Shown here piece by piece: positions 8,072-17,005 of a DNA stretch of 64,000 bases (its first letter is position 1; the number at the start of each line of letters is the position of its first letter). The position numbers were made by a program, and so were the translations under genes. This DNA comes from an uncultured bacterium. Its GTDB lineage: Bacteria; Cyanobacteriota; Vampirovibrionia; Gastranaerophilales; Gastranaerophilaceae. The notes beneath the pieces were generated by a model. That model was not told the DNA's origin and ran no database searches. It was given only the letters and a program-made list of their open reading frames with translations. The stretch is taken from positions 1-64,000 of the forward strand of contig CASDWH010000036.1 in the NCBI GenBank assembly GCA_949284715.1. The letters are read 5' to 3'.

Positions 8072-9326
8072 TGAAGTAATAGAAGGCTCAATTGCTGAAG
8101 AACTCGAGATTTCATCGGGCGACGAAATCCTGTCTATTGACGGAGTGTCCCCCCGCGATATGATTGACTATAAATTTCTTACCTCTTCGGAAGAATTAAC
8201 TATTGAAATTAAAAAGCAGGATGGTGAGATAGAAGAAATTGAACTGGAAAAAGATTTTGACGAGGATTTGGGTATTGTTTTTGAAAGTGCGGTTTTTGAT
8301 AGAATAAAGCCCTGTCTTAACCACTGTATTTTCTGTTTTGTTGACCAGCAGCCAAAAGGTTTAAGAAAAACATTATATATAAAAGACGATGATTACAGAT
8401 TATCCTATCTGCAAGGAACGTACATAACATTAACAAACCTGACTGACGAAGATAAAAAACGGATAAAATCTATGAGCCTCGGGCCGTTTTATATCTCTGT
8501 TCATACAACAAATCCGGATTTGCGGGTCAAAATGCTAAGGAATCCGAATGCTGCAAAAATTATGGAAGAATTAAAATGGTTTAAAAAGAACCACATCCCT
8601 TTTCATACACAAATCGTACTATGCCCCGGGTTTAATGACGGTGCAGAGCTTGACCGGACTCTCAAAGATTTAACTTCACTAAAAAACGAATTGCTGTCTG
8701 TTGCAATAGTACCTGTCGGGATTACAAATTTTAGAGAGGGAAATCTTTTAAAACCGGTTACAAAAGAAATTGCAATTGAAACAATAAAGATTGCAAACAA
8801 GTACAAAAAAGTCTGCTGTTCGGATGAATTTTTTCTAAAAGCCCAAATGGATATTCCGCCTGAAAAATATTACGGGAACTACCCGCAGTTATCTGACGGC
8901 GTTGGTTCTATAAGACTCCTGTTAGAAGATTTTAAAGAGTGCCGCCTTCCCAAATCAATAAAAAAGCCGCTCAAACTTATTTTCGCATCATCTGTTGCAG
9001 CATTTAATGCAATAAAGATTATTGAAAAAGAGTTTAATAAAGTAAAAAACCTTGAATGCGTCACGCTTCCTGTCAAATCCAAATACTGGGGCGAGGATAT
9101 TACAGTTGCCGGATTAATTACATCTGATGACCTCATAAATACAGTAAAAGATTTTAGTGCAGATTATGTTATAATCCCGTCGGTTATGCTTAAACCGTAC
9201 AGTGAAGATTTTCTGGACGGCCGCAACCTTGATTATGTCAGAAAAAAAACAGATAAAAAGTTTTTTGTAGTTAAAAACAATTATTCATTTAAAGAAGTAG
9301 CCGATTTTGTAAATTCTTTGTCATAA
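8055..9326 (+). CDS. PDZ / radical-SAM-like / DUF512 protein
   Basis: 423 residues. The order is a PDZ-like domain (about 1-60: GSIAEELEISSGDEILSIDG), a radical-SAM-type cluster motif C87-x3-C91-x2-C94 (CLNHCIFC) followed by FVDQQPKGLRKTLYIKDDDYRLS, and a C-terminal DUF512 domain with FLKAQMDIPP..YYGNYPQLSDGVGS. This architecture is the family first described as a cyanobacterial Fe-S protein and also found in Firmicutes. Its reaction is unknown. GGAAGG at 8040-8045 serves the ATG at 8055, inside the end of the padR-like gene. The Cys spacing is CX3CX2C, typical of radical SAM. A metalloenzyme role is inferred. Confidence 0.9.
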   Translation: MAALVSEVIEGSIAEELEISSGDEILSIDGVSPRDMIDYKFLTSSEELTIEIKKQDGEIEEIELEKDFDEDLGIVFESAVFDRIKPCLNHCIFCFVDQQPKGLRKTLYIKDDDYRLSYLQGTYITLTNLTDEDKKRIKSMSLGPFYISVHTTNPDLRVKMLRNPNAAKIMEELKWFKKNHIPFHTQIVLCPGFNDGAELDRTLKDLTSLKNELLSVAIVPVGITNFREGNLLKPVTKEIAIETIKIANKYKKVCCSDEFFLKAQMDIPPEKYYGNYPQLSDGVGSIRLLLEDFKECRLPKSIKKPLKLIFASSVAAFNAIKIIEKEFNKVKNLECVTLPVKSKYWGEDITVAGLITSDDLINTVKDFSADYVIIPSVMLKPYSEDFLDGRNLDYVRKKTDKKFFVVKNNYSFKEVADFVNSLS

Positions 9327-9374
9327 TTAATTAAGAAACAGCAATTTTTCAACAAAAGAAGTTTTATTATATAT

Positions 9375-10241
9375 ATGGGAATTAACGAGATAAATTTCAA
9401 TGCGTTTAATCCGGGGATGAGCGGGTATTATAGCAGTTATAGCCCTTCCTCAAATGAGTTTAACGCGTTCAATCCGGGAATGAGCAGCGCAGATTCCTTC
9501 ACGGGTGACAGCTTTACCAGAACAGCCGCCCCGTCTGTAAAAGAGCTTTATGGTATTGACAAATACAATTCAATGAGTGCCGCAGAGCGTGCGCTTATTG
9601 AGATTACGCCGGAGAGCAGAAAACAGATTGATGAAGTCTTAAGTATGACAAATACTATTGAAAAGGAACTTAAGCACCGCTACCCTAGCGGGGTTAACCT
9701 TGTAGGCCTCGGGCGTTCGCCATCACTCTTAATGGAGGTGTTCAAAGCTAAAGGATATGATACAAAAACATGCGCCCTGTCCAATCTTACAAGCGGTGAG
9801 TATGATATAAGCGGGAAATACAGTTATTTAAAACAGCTTGATGTTAATGATGTAAAAGCATATAACGAATATTTAAAAGAACTCGGGTTAACACCTGAGA
9901 AGATAAAAGCAAGTTCAAAACCAACTGTTTTTGTTGACTACACGAGAACGGGCAACTCGTTAAGAAGTTTTGCAGAACTCTTAAAGCGCCCCGAAATCGG
10001 TATCGGAAATCTGGACAATGTTGCGTTTTTAAGTCTTAATAAAGACCTTATGCCAAATCAGACAATGGCAGACAAAGCCCTGATTGATAAATTCTGGGAA
10101 AATCTCGGAATAAAAAACTTTTCATTTACCCCGCGCGTAAATATTTCAGAACTTGGCAGAGCCGGAGAAATTGTACGAAACTTTAGACCGGCGGAAAGCG
10201 CAGCAAAATTTCTTCTGCAAATCATTAAAGTAATAAAATAG
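9375..10241 (+). CDS. PRTase-like protein with N-terminal FNAFNPGMS repeats
   Basis: 288 residues of unrecognised family. Residues about 6-14 and 28-36 are exact FNAFNPGMS repeats in a Ser/Tyr-rich leader of low complexity. The folded part (about 55-270) has VGLGRSPSLLMEVFKAKGYD and then VFVDYTRTGNSLRSF, which resembles the PRPP-binding loop of type I phosphoribosyltransferases (hydrophobic strand, D-x-x-x-TG, small residues). The usual two acidic residues are reduced to one Asp. No signal peptide is present. It ends at a strong bidirectional hairpin, convergent with tyrS. No Shine-Dalgarno is visible. PRTase fold is an inference, and catalysis is doubtful. Confidence 0.7.
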   Translation: MGINEINFNAFNPGMSGYYSSYSPSSNEFNAFNPGMSSADSFTGDSFTRTAAPSVKELYGIDKYNSMSAAERALIEITPESRKQIDEVLSMTNTIEKELKHRYPSGVNLVGLGRSPSLLMEVFKAKGYDTKTCALSNLTSGEYDISGKYSYLKQLDVNDVKAYNEYLKELGLTPEKIKASSKPTVFVDYTRTGNSLRSFAELLKRPEIGIGNLDNVAFLSLNKDLMPNQTMADKALIDKFWENLGIKNFSFTPRVNISELGRAGEIVRNFRPAESAAKFLLQIIKVIK

Positions 10242-10246
10242 TATAT

Positions 10247-10276
10247 GAAAGGCGGGAATTTCCACTCCCGCCTTTC
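10247..10276. terminator. bidirectional terminator hairpin
   Basis: GAAAGGCGGGA (10247-10257) pairs perfectly with TCCCGCCTTTC (10266-10276) around an 8-nt loop, midway between the convergent PRTase-like gene and tyrS. The T-runs are short on both strands. Confidence 0.75.
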
Positions 10277-10294
10277 ATTATTCAATATATGATT

Positions 10295-11521
10295 TTATTC
10301 CGTTACAAGTTTAGCAAATTTTCTTTTTCCTGCCTGCAAAACAACCTCTGAAAGGTTTTCCAAAACTAGTCCCGTATCAGAAACCTTTTCGCCGTCAAGC
10401 TTTACGCCGCCGCCCTGAATTAAGCGTTTTGCCTCGCCTTTTGATGCCGTAAATCCTAATTCTACAAGTAAATCAAGAAGGGATTTACCGTTTGCAATCC
10501 GAACGGTTTGAATATCATCAGGAATTCCTTTATTTGATACAACATTAATAAAATCTGCCTGTGCAGCATCAGCGCCGTCATTACCATGATATTCCGCAGT
10601 TATTGTATGTGCCAGTTTCATTTTCAAATCCCGCGGATTGACACTTGATGATGCAATCTGTTCATCCATTTTATTAAGTTCATCGGCAGAAACATCAGTT
10701 AATAACGAATAGTAACGCGTAATCATATTATCAGGAATAGACATCAATTTCCCAAACATGTCTTTTGCGCTGTCTGTAAGCGAAATACAATGTTCAGGAT
10801 ACGTTTTAGACATTTTAACGACCCCATCTGTACCTTCTAGAAGCGGAAGCAGACATACAAGCTGCGGATATTTTTTCCCGTAAGCAGTTTGAATATCACG
10901 CCCGAGAAGAGTATTAAATCTCTGGTCAGTTCCCCCGAGTTCTATATCCGCATCAATTTCAACAGAATCATACGCCTGCATTAGCGGATAAAAGAATTCG
11001 ACAATAGAAATAGGCTTTCCGTCTGCATATCTTTTTGCAAAATCATCTCTTGTCATCATCTGTGCAACTGTTACTTTAGAAGATAATTTAAGCAGCTCAG
11101 TAAAACTCATTTTATGCAGCCAATCCGCGTTATTTACAACCTCGGCCTCAGACACATCAAGGACTTTGGACATTTGCTCAAAATATGTTTCGGCATTTTT
11201 CTCAACTTCCTCCTTACTTAAAGCAGGACGCGTTTCGGATTTGCCTGACGGATCACCGACCATTGCAGTTGCACCGCCTACCAGAAGCACTATTTTATGT
11301 CCGAGTTTCTGGAACTCTCTCAATTTTCTCATTACAACAGTATGCCCTAAATGCAAATCAGGCCGGGTAGGATCCATGCCTAATTTTATTCTTAACGGTT
11401 TTCCTGTATCGTGCGAATACTGAAATTTGGCCGCAAGCTCTTCAATTCCGCCCGGGAGAATCTCACTGTTTCGCGCAATCATCTTTGCCTGTTCTATAAA
11501 TTCTTCTCTTATCTCTGTCAT
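10295..11521 (-). CDS. tyrS: tyrosyl-tRNA synthetase
   Basis: 408 residues, charging tRNA-Tyr. The class I HIGH motif is HLGH at about 57-60 (PTRPDLHLGHTVVMRKL), with VGDPSGKSETR soon after. YPLMQAYDSV and ELGGTDQRFN form the tyrosine/adenylate site. The KMSKS loop reads KMSKT at about 236-240 and then departs from the usual pattern (YPEHCISL). A C-terminal S4 RNA-binding domain spans about 345-405. The domain order fits the TyrZ-like subgroup. It begins 17 bp after the stop of the DHA2 transporter on the same strand, so co-transcription is possible. No T-box leader is present. Confidence 0.95.
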   Translation of the reverse strand: MTEIREEFIEQAKMIARNSEILPGGIEELAAKFQYSHDTGKPLRIKLGMDPTRPDLHLGHTVVMRKLREFQKLGHKIVLLVGGATAMVGDPSGKSETRPALSKEEVEKNAETYFEQMSKVLDVSEAEVVNNADWLHKMSFTELLKLSSKVTVAQMMTRDDFAKRYADGKPISIVEFFYPLMQAYDSVEIDADIELGGTDQRFNTLLGRDIQTAYGKKYPQLVCLLPLLEGTDGVVKMSKTYPEHCISLTDSAKDMFGKLMSIPDNMITRYYSLLTDVSADELNKMDEQIASSSVNPRDLKMKLAHTITAEYHGNDGADAAQADFINVVSNKGIPDDIQTVRIANGKSLLDLLVELGFTASKGEAKRLIQGGGVKLDGEKVSDTGLVLENLSEVVLQAGKRKFAKLVTE

Positions 11522-11538
11522 ACTTATATTTCCTTCCG

Positions 11539-13086
11539 TTATTTTTTAAATGTCTTAACAAGAAAAACTAATGGTATTATTATAATACAAGCAACTGCAT
11601 AAATCCTGAAACTATCAATAAAAGCCCAGAGAGTAGACTGCTGTATCATTTCATTATATAAAAGGCTTTTTCCTAAATACGAAGCCGTATGCGGGTCAAC
11701 CGTCGTCATAAACATTGATGAATACGCTTGTAATTTCTGATTAAAAATATCATTAAGCGGATGAAGTTTACCAACAAGCATATACTGATGCATTTGTGAA
11801 AATCTTGAAATCATTGTTGATACAATAGATGTGCCGATTGCGCCGCCTATAATTTTAAGCAGGTTTTGCAGCCCGCTTGCATTAGTCATTTGTTCGTTTG
11901 AAATAGTTATTACCGATAATGATATAATAGGTACCATTGCAAATCCCATACCTAATCCAAAAATAAAGTTAGGGATTTCAACATTAAGCGAGGATATTTG
12001 AAGATTAAGGAATCCCAGCATCCAGCCGGCAAGTCCCATAAATGTCAAACCTAAAGTAACAAGCCACCTGTTATCAACTTTATTTGCGAGCTGTCCGCAA
12101 AATACAAGTGCAATCAGCGCACCAAGTCCGCGCGGCATCATTGTAATACCGCTTAAAAAAGCATCATATCCCATCATTGATTGCAAAAACTGCGGCAAAA
12201 TCGCCATTGAAGCAAGCATTACCCCCTGCATTACAACCTGTACAAATGTTCCGATAAAATAGTTTTTATCTTTTAATACAGATAAGTCTACCAGAGGATG
12301 TTTGTTTTTTATCTGCGAGATTACAAATAAAATTAATGAAATAACAGATATAATAGACAGTCTGGTAATAAGTTTAGAACCGAACCAGTCGAGGTCATTC
12401 CCTTTATCCAAAACAACCTGTAAAGTTACAAGCCACGTGAATAAAAGAAAAAAACCGAGAAAATCTGTTTTGACACCGGCCTGACGTCTTGCATAAGGCG
12501 GATCTTCAATAAGTTTTTGGGCTAAAAACAGAGAAATAATACCAATCGGAATATTGATAAAATAAATATAAGGCCACGACCAGTTAATAGTCAGCCATCC
12601 GCCGATAATTGGCCCTATAATCGGCGCAATAACAACAACCAGTCCGAACATTGCCATTGCTTTACCACGCTCTGCGGGTTCAAAGTTTTCAAGCAGACAT
12701 GCCTGCGCTATTGGTAATAACCCGCCTCCGCCGATACCTTGCAGGATTCTGGAAAGTATCATCATCTCATTAGAAGTTGATATCCCGCACAAAAACGATG
12801 CAAAAGAAAATAAAGCAATTGAGAGCATAAAAAAGTTTTTACGTCCCATAACTTTAGAAAACCAGCCGACCATAGGTATAACAATACCGCTGGCTACAAG
12901 ATAACTTGTTAATATCCACATAGATTCCTGACGGCTGATAGAAAACGATCCAGCCATATAAGGAAGTGCAACGTTTGCAATTGTTTCATCCAATACAAAC
13001 ATAAATGCAGCACCCATTAAAGGTATAGAAGCTAACCACGGATTAATCTTAGGCACCCACTCTTCTGCTGCAATTTCATCGCTCAT
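11539..13086 (-). CDS. DHA2 (EmrB/QacA-type) multidrug exporter, MFS
   Basis: 515 residues with about 14 membrane helices, the DHA2 layout. Seen are MFS motif A between helices 2 and 3 (GWFSKVMGRKNFFMLS), the motif near helix 4 (ILQGIGGGGLLPIAQA) and the antiporter-type helix 5 (VVIAPIIGPIIGGWL). Family members export drugs or bile salts using the proton gradient, often with an EmrA-type periplasmic adaptor; no adaptor gene is adjacent. The ATG at 13086 is chosen over 13092 because GGGG at 13095-13098 is 8 nt from it. A TATAAT box lies about 30 bp upstream on this strand. Confidence 0.9.
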   Translation of the reverse strand: MSDEIAAEEWVPKINPWLASIPLMGAAFMFVLDETIANVALPYMAGSFSISRQESMWILTSYLVASGIVIPMVGWFSKVMGRKNFFMLSIALFSFASFLCGISTSNEMMILSRILQGIGGGGLLPIAQACLLENFEPAERGKAMAMFGLVVVIAPIIGPIIGGWLTINWSWPYIYFINIPIGIISLFLAQKLIEDPPYARRQAGVKTDFLGFFLLFTWLVTLQVVLDKGNDLDWFGSKLITRLSIISVISLILFVISQIKNKHPLVDLSVLKDKNYFIGTFVQVVMQGVMLASMAILPQFLQSMMGYDAFLSGITMMPRGLGALIALVFCGQLANKVDNRWLVTLGLTFMGLAGWMLGFLNLQISSLNVEIPNFIFGLGMGFAMVPIISLSVITISNEQMTNASGLQNLLKIIGGAIGTSIVSTMISRFSQMHQYMLVGKLHPLNDIFNQKLQAYSSMFMTTVDPHTASYLGKSLLYNEMIQQSTLWAFIDSFRIYAVACIIIIPLVFLVKTFKK

Positions 13087-13184
13087 ATACATATCCCCTT
13101 TTTGCTGACCAGATTATAATACCTCAAATACAAAAAGGGGTAAAGCTTGGTTTTCTTTAATAAAAAACGCAAAAGTCTAAACAT

Positions 13185-13685
13185 TTATCTGTAATTGGTA
13201 AACTGCAGAGGATAATTATATTTATCTTCATTTCCCCGTACAAGCCTGATAACTTCTTGCAAATCATCCTTGCTTTTTCCGCTGACCCTGACCTGCTCGC
13301 CCTGTATAGAAGCCTGAACCTTAATTTTACTATCCTTTATATCCGCGACTATTTTTTTTGCAAGTTCCTGTGTCAAGCCCTTTTTAAGATTATATACCTG
13401 TCTTACATTACCGCCCAGCGCATTCTCAACAGGCTGAGGATCTAAGAGTTTTATACTCAAACCGCGTTTAACAAGTTTTGACTGAAGAATATCAAAAATA
13501 TTCCTTAACTTCATATCATCGCTGGTTGTTATCGTTATTGTTTTATCACCTTCAAGAACAACATCAGAGTTGGAATCTTTTAAATCAAACCTTGAGGAAA
13601 TATCACGTTTAACCTGATCAACGGCATTAACCAATTCCTGTTTATCAAATTCCGATACAATATCAAAGCTGCTGTCTTTTGCCAT
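13185..13685 (-). CDS. yajQ: YajQ-family nucleotide-binding protein
   Basis: 166 residues, full length for the family. It starts MAKDSSFDIVSEFDKQELVNAV, and the conserved patches SSRFDLKDS, GGNVRQVYNLKKGL and the closing EDKYNYPLQFTNYR are all present. The fold is two ferredoxin-like halves. YajQ proteins bind nucleic acid or nucleotides, and some bind cyclic di-GMP and alter gene expression; which applies here cannot be told. GAAGGAG precedes the ATG. It is a stand-alone gene on the minus strand. Confidence 0.93.
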   Translation of the reverse strand: MAKDSSFDIVSEFDKQELVNAVDQVKRDISSRFDLKDSNSDVVLEGDKTITITTSDDMKLRNIFDILQSKLVKRGLSIKLLDPQPVENALGGNVRQVYNLKKGLTQELAKKIVADIKDSKIKVQASIQGEQVRVSGKSKDDLQEVIRLVRGNEDKYNYPLQFTNYR

Positions 13686-13771
13686 AATTCAAAACTCCTT
13701 CTCAATAACACTTAAATGTAATTCTACCATGAAGTTAAATTTTCGTAAACCTGCCGCACGGATTATTTACA

Positions 13772-13801
13772 TAAAAACAGAGCCGGACTAAACCGGCTCT
13801 G
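13772..13801 (-). terminator. intrinsic terminator after rpmE
   Basis: On the minus strand CAGAGCCGG (13801-13793) pairs with CCGGCTCTG (13786-13778) around a 6-nt loop, followed by five T residues. It lies about 20 bp past the rpmE stop. Confidence 0.9.
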
Positions 13802-13822
13802 CAAAAACTATTTAATAAAAAA

Positions 13823-14023
13823 CTACTTTGTACCGTAACGTTTTTTAAATCTTTCAACACGTCCTTCAGAGTCAAGGATTTTTTGTTGACCGGTGTAGAA
13901 CGGGTGACAGTTAGAACAAATTTCAACAGTGATATTGTCTAAGACAGAACCTGTTTCAATTTCGTTACCGCAAACACATTTTACAACTGTTTTTTTATAA
14001 TCAGGGTGAATACCTTTTTTCAT
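13823..14023 (-). CDS. rpmE: 50S ribosomal protein L31
   Basis: 66 residues, the zinc-binding (C+) form of L31. [10 protein letters not shown] is followed by KCVCGN and then [12 protein letters not shown], so the Cys-x-Cys and Cys-x2-Cys zinc ligands are intact. The end is [14 protein letters not shown]31 bridges the ribosomal subunits and in many bacteria is swapped for a zinc-free paralogue under zinc starvation. No paralogue is in this window. It is monocistronic, with its own strong terminator. Confidence 0.97.
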   Translation of the reverse strand: MKKGIHPDYKKTVVKCVCGNEIETGSVLDNITVEICSNCHPFYTGQQKILDSEGRVERFKKRYGTK

Positions 14024-14157
14024 TTTATACCTGCTTTCTTTTCAAGATTCCAAACTTGAACATTATACTTCGACCAATAATATTCTAACGCGAAGGGATT
14101 TTAAAAGCAAGTATATGTAAATTCCTGTAAACATTACATACTGTGACCATAATTTAA

Positions 14158-14970
14158 TTATTCAACAATATTTTTAGCAGCTTCATTAATTAATTCATGC
14201 AAATATTTATATCGTTCAACATCTTTATCTGACATAATATATCCATCACCGCCAGAAATATTTTTTACTGCTTTGTCAAGAATTATGTACTCTTTTATCA
14301 TATTATCCGGTATTATATGACCGCTTCCAGCAGCAGCATCAAGCTCTACAATCTTACGCAATTGTTTAAATTTTGCTTCATCTTCCGGTTCCAGAGTATT
14401 CTCTTCTATCTCCGATGAAACCTCTATATGCGGAAAGGCCCTATCCACTCCTACACTTTCGTTTTTTGCTTCAAATTCAAGAGATTTAGCTATTTTTTTT
14501 ACTTCTTTTGCAGTAACCCCGTCTGCCTCTTTTGTAGTAAACCCATCTGCCTCTTTTGAAACCTCCCGATGGGGAAACGTCATATCCGCACCTACACTTT
14601 CAAACATATCCAAGGTTATATCGTTTTTCTGAATATATTTATACAATTCTTTTAATTCTTTTGCGGACATATTTTCAATATGTTTTGCTACAGCACTATT
14701 ACTATCTGCGCCTAAATATTCGAGAATATTGTTGTAATACTTTAACTTCTTATCACTCCATTCCCCGCGCGGTTCTTGTACCTGCTGCGAACTACCGGCA
14801 AATCCATCCCCTATTTTCCCCCAGTTTGCATCATTATTCAAACCACTTTGAATTTGAATATTACGTTCTTTACAGGCGGCCTCAAGTTGTTTTTCTGACA
14901 TTTCCGCAACTTTTGCAGAGGAAACCCCGCTCGCCACCAAAAGTTCTTTCATTAATTGTAACTTTTCCAT
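14158..14970 (-). CDS. internally repetitive hypothetical protein
   Basis: 270 residues from the ATG at 14970; GAAAGGAG sits 8 nt upstream, so the in-frame ATG at 14994 is not used. The N-terminus has a SAP-like or helical pattern (MKELLVASGVSSAKVAEMSEKQLEAACKE). Two copies of ESVGxDxxFPHxEVS flank KEADGFTT/KEADGVTA. Near the C-terminus GSGHIIPDN..IILDKAVKN is echoed by GGDGYIMSDK..LHELINEAAKN. The protein is hydrophilic and acidic, without signal or membrane segments. I do not recognise a family. It is a solitary minus-strand gene. Confidence 0.65.
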   Translation of the reverse strand: MEKLQLMKELLVASGVSSAKVAEMSEKQLEAACKERNIQIQSGLNNDANWGKIGDGFAGSSQQVQEPRGEWSDKKLKYYNNILEYLGADSNSAVAKHIENMSAKELKELYKYIQKNDITLDMFESVGADMTFPHREVSKEADGFTTKEADGVTAKEVKKIAKSLEFEAKNESVGVDRAFPHIEVSSEIEENTLEPEDEAKFKQLRKIVELDAAAGSGHIIPDNMIKEYIILDKAVKNISGGDGYIMSDKDVERYKYLHELINEAAKNIVE

Positions 14971-15205
14971 AATACAAATGCTCCTTTCGTACATAAAAAT
15001 TTAGTCTAACAACTTGTATTACGGCAATTTTAGAAAAAACTTTAATCACTCCACCCCATCATATCATTTCATATAGGGCATTATAACTTAATTACATACT
15101 GTGCAAACTCATCTTTACAATTTGTCACATATGAACATTCATTAAAATATTACTTCACAATTTCCGGTATTTAACGACTAGCCTGACCGAAAAATAATAA
15201 AATAC

Positions 15206-16963
15206 TTAAGAAACACGCCTGATTAATTCCAGCGCATCTTCGCAATCAGGAAATATATCAAGAAGTTTTTCAGCCTGAGCAAGCGCATCATCTTGGCTGT
15301 TTAATTTTTCATAACATTTCGCTGAATTTAAAAGTAAAATTGTGTTTTTAGGATTTCTATTCAGCAGATTCAGAAATATGTTATTTGCGCTTTCATACTC
15401 GCCCAGCTCAAAGTATGTCAACCCTAAAAGATTCATTGTATCATCGCTGACTTTTAGCTCCAGAGCTTTAATAAGATAATTCTTTGCACAATCATAATCT
15501 TTAAGAGCAAAGAAAATTCTGCCTGCAACAAACAGAATATATTCATGTTCCCCTGCCGTATGCAAAGCATCAAGTATAAGTGTTTTAGCTGATTCTAAAT
15601 CATTCAGGGCCAGCTTATTAAGTGCTGTAAATGTTTTTACAATAGAATTTGAATCAATACTCATCGCTTTTGTATAAAACTCGTCAGCCTTTTTGTAATC
15701 TGCTATTGCGTATAAATAATTTGCATACTCAAAGATTATATCCAAATCATTCGGAGCGAGTTTAATAGCCGTATTGAATTCATCCTCCGCCCAGTCAAAA
15801 AGTCTTTTGCCAAGATAAATAACACCTAAATCTTTATGTGCTTTTGCTGCGTTAGGATTCATTTTTATAACTTTTTTAAGTATTTTCTCCGCTGTATCAG
15901 TATCACACAACTGTGTCGACAATATTGCGTACTGATAAAATACTTCGGCATTTACTTTGTTTTTGAGTATTATTTTGTCATAAATGTCTTTGGCTTTCCT
16001 TAATTCTCCTGTTTCAATATAAAGCGCAGCAAGCTTTTGAGCGGGCATTACAAACTGGGGATTAAGCATAACAATACTCTCCAGTATTTTTATAGCTGTT
16101 CCGAAATCTCTTTTTGCCTCGTAACACAAAACCATATTGTATTGATAATTGGTTTTCTCAGGATGAGCTACTGCCAGTTTTTTATATATCTCAATTGCCT
16201 CATCTGGACTCGGAATTTTCATTAAAGATAAAGCCCACGCAACAAGAAAAGTTTCAGATTCTTCTATACTGTTAGCTTTTTCAAAATATCCGCAAGCTTT
16301 TTCATGCTGTCCTAAAATCTGATATACAGAACCTACATTATAATTTGCAAGTGCATCCTGCGGGTTTGCATTAAGTGCTTCAAGGTAGACTTCAAGCGCC
16401 TTATCGTTACGCCCCATTGTCAAATAACATGTACCGATACTGTTTATGACCTGAGAATTATTACAGGAAAGACTGCGTGCCTTATTAAAAAACACAATCG
16501 CATTATCAAACTCTTTTTGCGCCATATAAGCCGTTCCTATAAGATACGGAAAAATATACTCCTCCGGTTCAATTTCCGAACCTCTTTGCGCACACTCCAA
16601 CACTCTATCAAATTTTCCCTGCTTCATATAAATTAAAGCCAGGCTCTTTAATCCTTCGGCATAGTCAGGGCGAAGTTCCAAAACTTTTTTATACGCTGAC
16701 TCTGCTGACGGATAATCTTCCAGTTCATTATAACAATTACCCAGATAAAACCATGATGTTGCATCTTCCGGATTGTATTTTATTACATCCTCAAAATTAA
16801 CTCTTGCTTCCAGATATTTATTAAGGTTTATATTACAGAGTCCAAGAAGTTTTTTATACTCAAAATTATTCGGCTCGGCATTAATAATATTTATTATTGC
16901 GGTTTTAGCCTCCTCAAATTTATTTCCGGCTATTAAGTCATTTATCTCTTCTATTGTTTTCAT
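15206..16963 (-). CDS. tetratricopeptide-repeat protein
   Basis: 585 residues, almost wholly TPR: about 15 units of 34 residues with the pattern W/Y-x-LG-x2-Y-x8-A-x3-Y-x8-P. Clear units are AEPNNFEYKKLLGLCNIN, PEDATSWFYLGNCYNELEDY and PQDALANYNVGSVYQILGQH. The ATG at 16963 (MKTIEEINDL) is chosen over an upstream TTG. There is no signal peptide or membrane helix, so it is probably a cytoplasmic scaffold; the partner is unknown. It lies 42 bp downstream of the HEAT gene on the same strand, in a DprA-like/HEAT/TPR unit. Confidence 0.88.
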   Translation of the reverse strand: MKTIEEINDLIAGNKFEEAKTAIINIINAEPNNFEYKKLLGLCNINLNKYLEARVNFEDVIKYNPEDATSWFYLGNCYNELEDYPSAESAYKKVLELRPDYAEGLKSLALIYMKQGKFDRVLECAQRGSEIEPEEYIFPYLIGTAYMAQKEFDNAIVFFNKARSLSCNNSQVINSIGTCYLTMGRNDKALEVYLEALNANPQDALANYNVGSVYQILGQHEKACGYFEKANSIEESETFLVAWALSLMKIPSPDEAIEIYKKLAVAHPEKTNYQYNMVLCYEAKRDFGTAIKILESIVMLNPQFVMPAQKLAALYIETGELRKAKDIYDKIILKNKVNAEVFYQYAILSTQLCDTDTAEKILKKVIKMNPNAAKAHKDLGVIYLGKRLFDWAEDEFNTAIKLAPNDLDIIFEYANYLYAIADYKKADEFYTKAMSIDSNSIVKTFTALNKLALNDLESAKTLILDALHTAGEHEYILFVAGRIFFALKDYDCAKNYLIKALELKVSDDTMNLLGLTYFELGEYESANNIFLNLLNRNPKNTILLLNSAKCYEKLNSQDDALAQAEKLLDIFPDCEDALELIRRVS

Positions 16964-17005
16964 AACACACGTATTATTATCCAAACACAACCTGATATCA
17001 AGTAA

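Noticed and set aside
14556-14972. Plus-strand ORF opposite the repetitive protein
   Set aside because: Antisense to a gene with a good ribosome site and internal protein repeats; the plus frame has no such support.
14971-14994. Upstream in-frame ATG for the repetitive protein
   Set aside because: The Shine-Dalgarno GAAAGGAG lies between the two ATG codons and serves only the downstream one.
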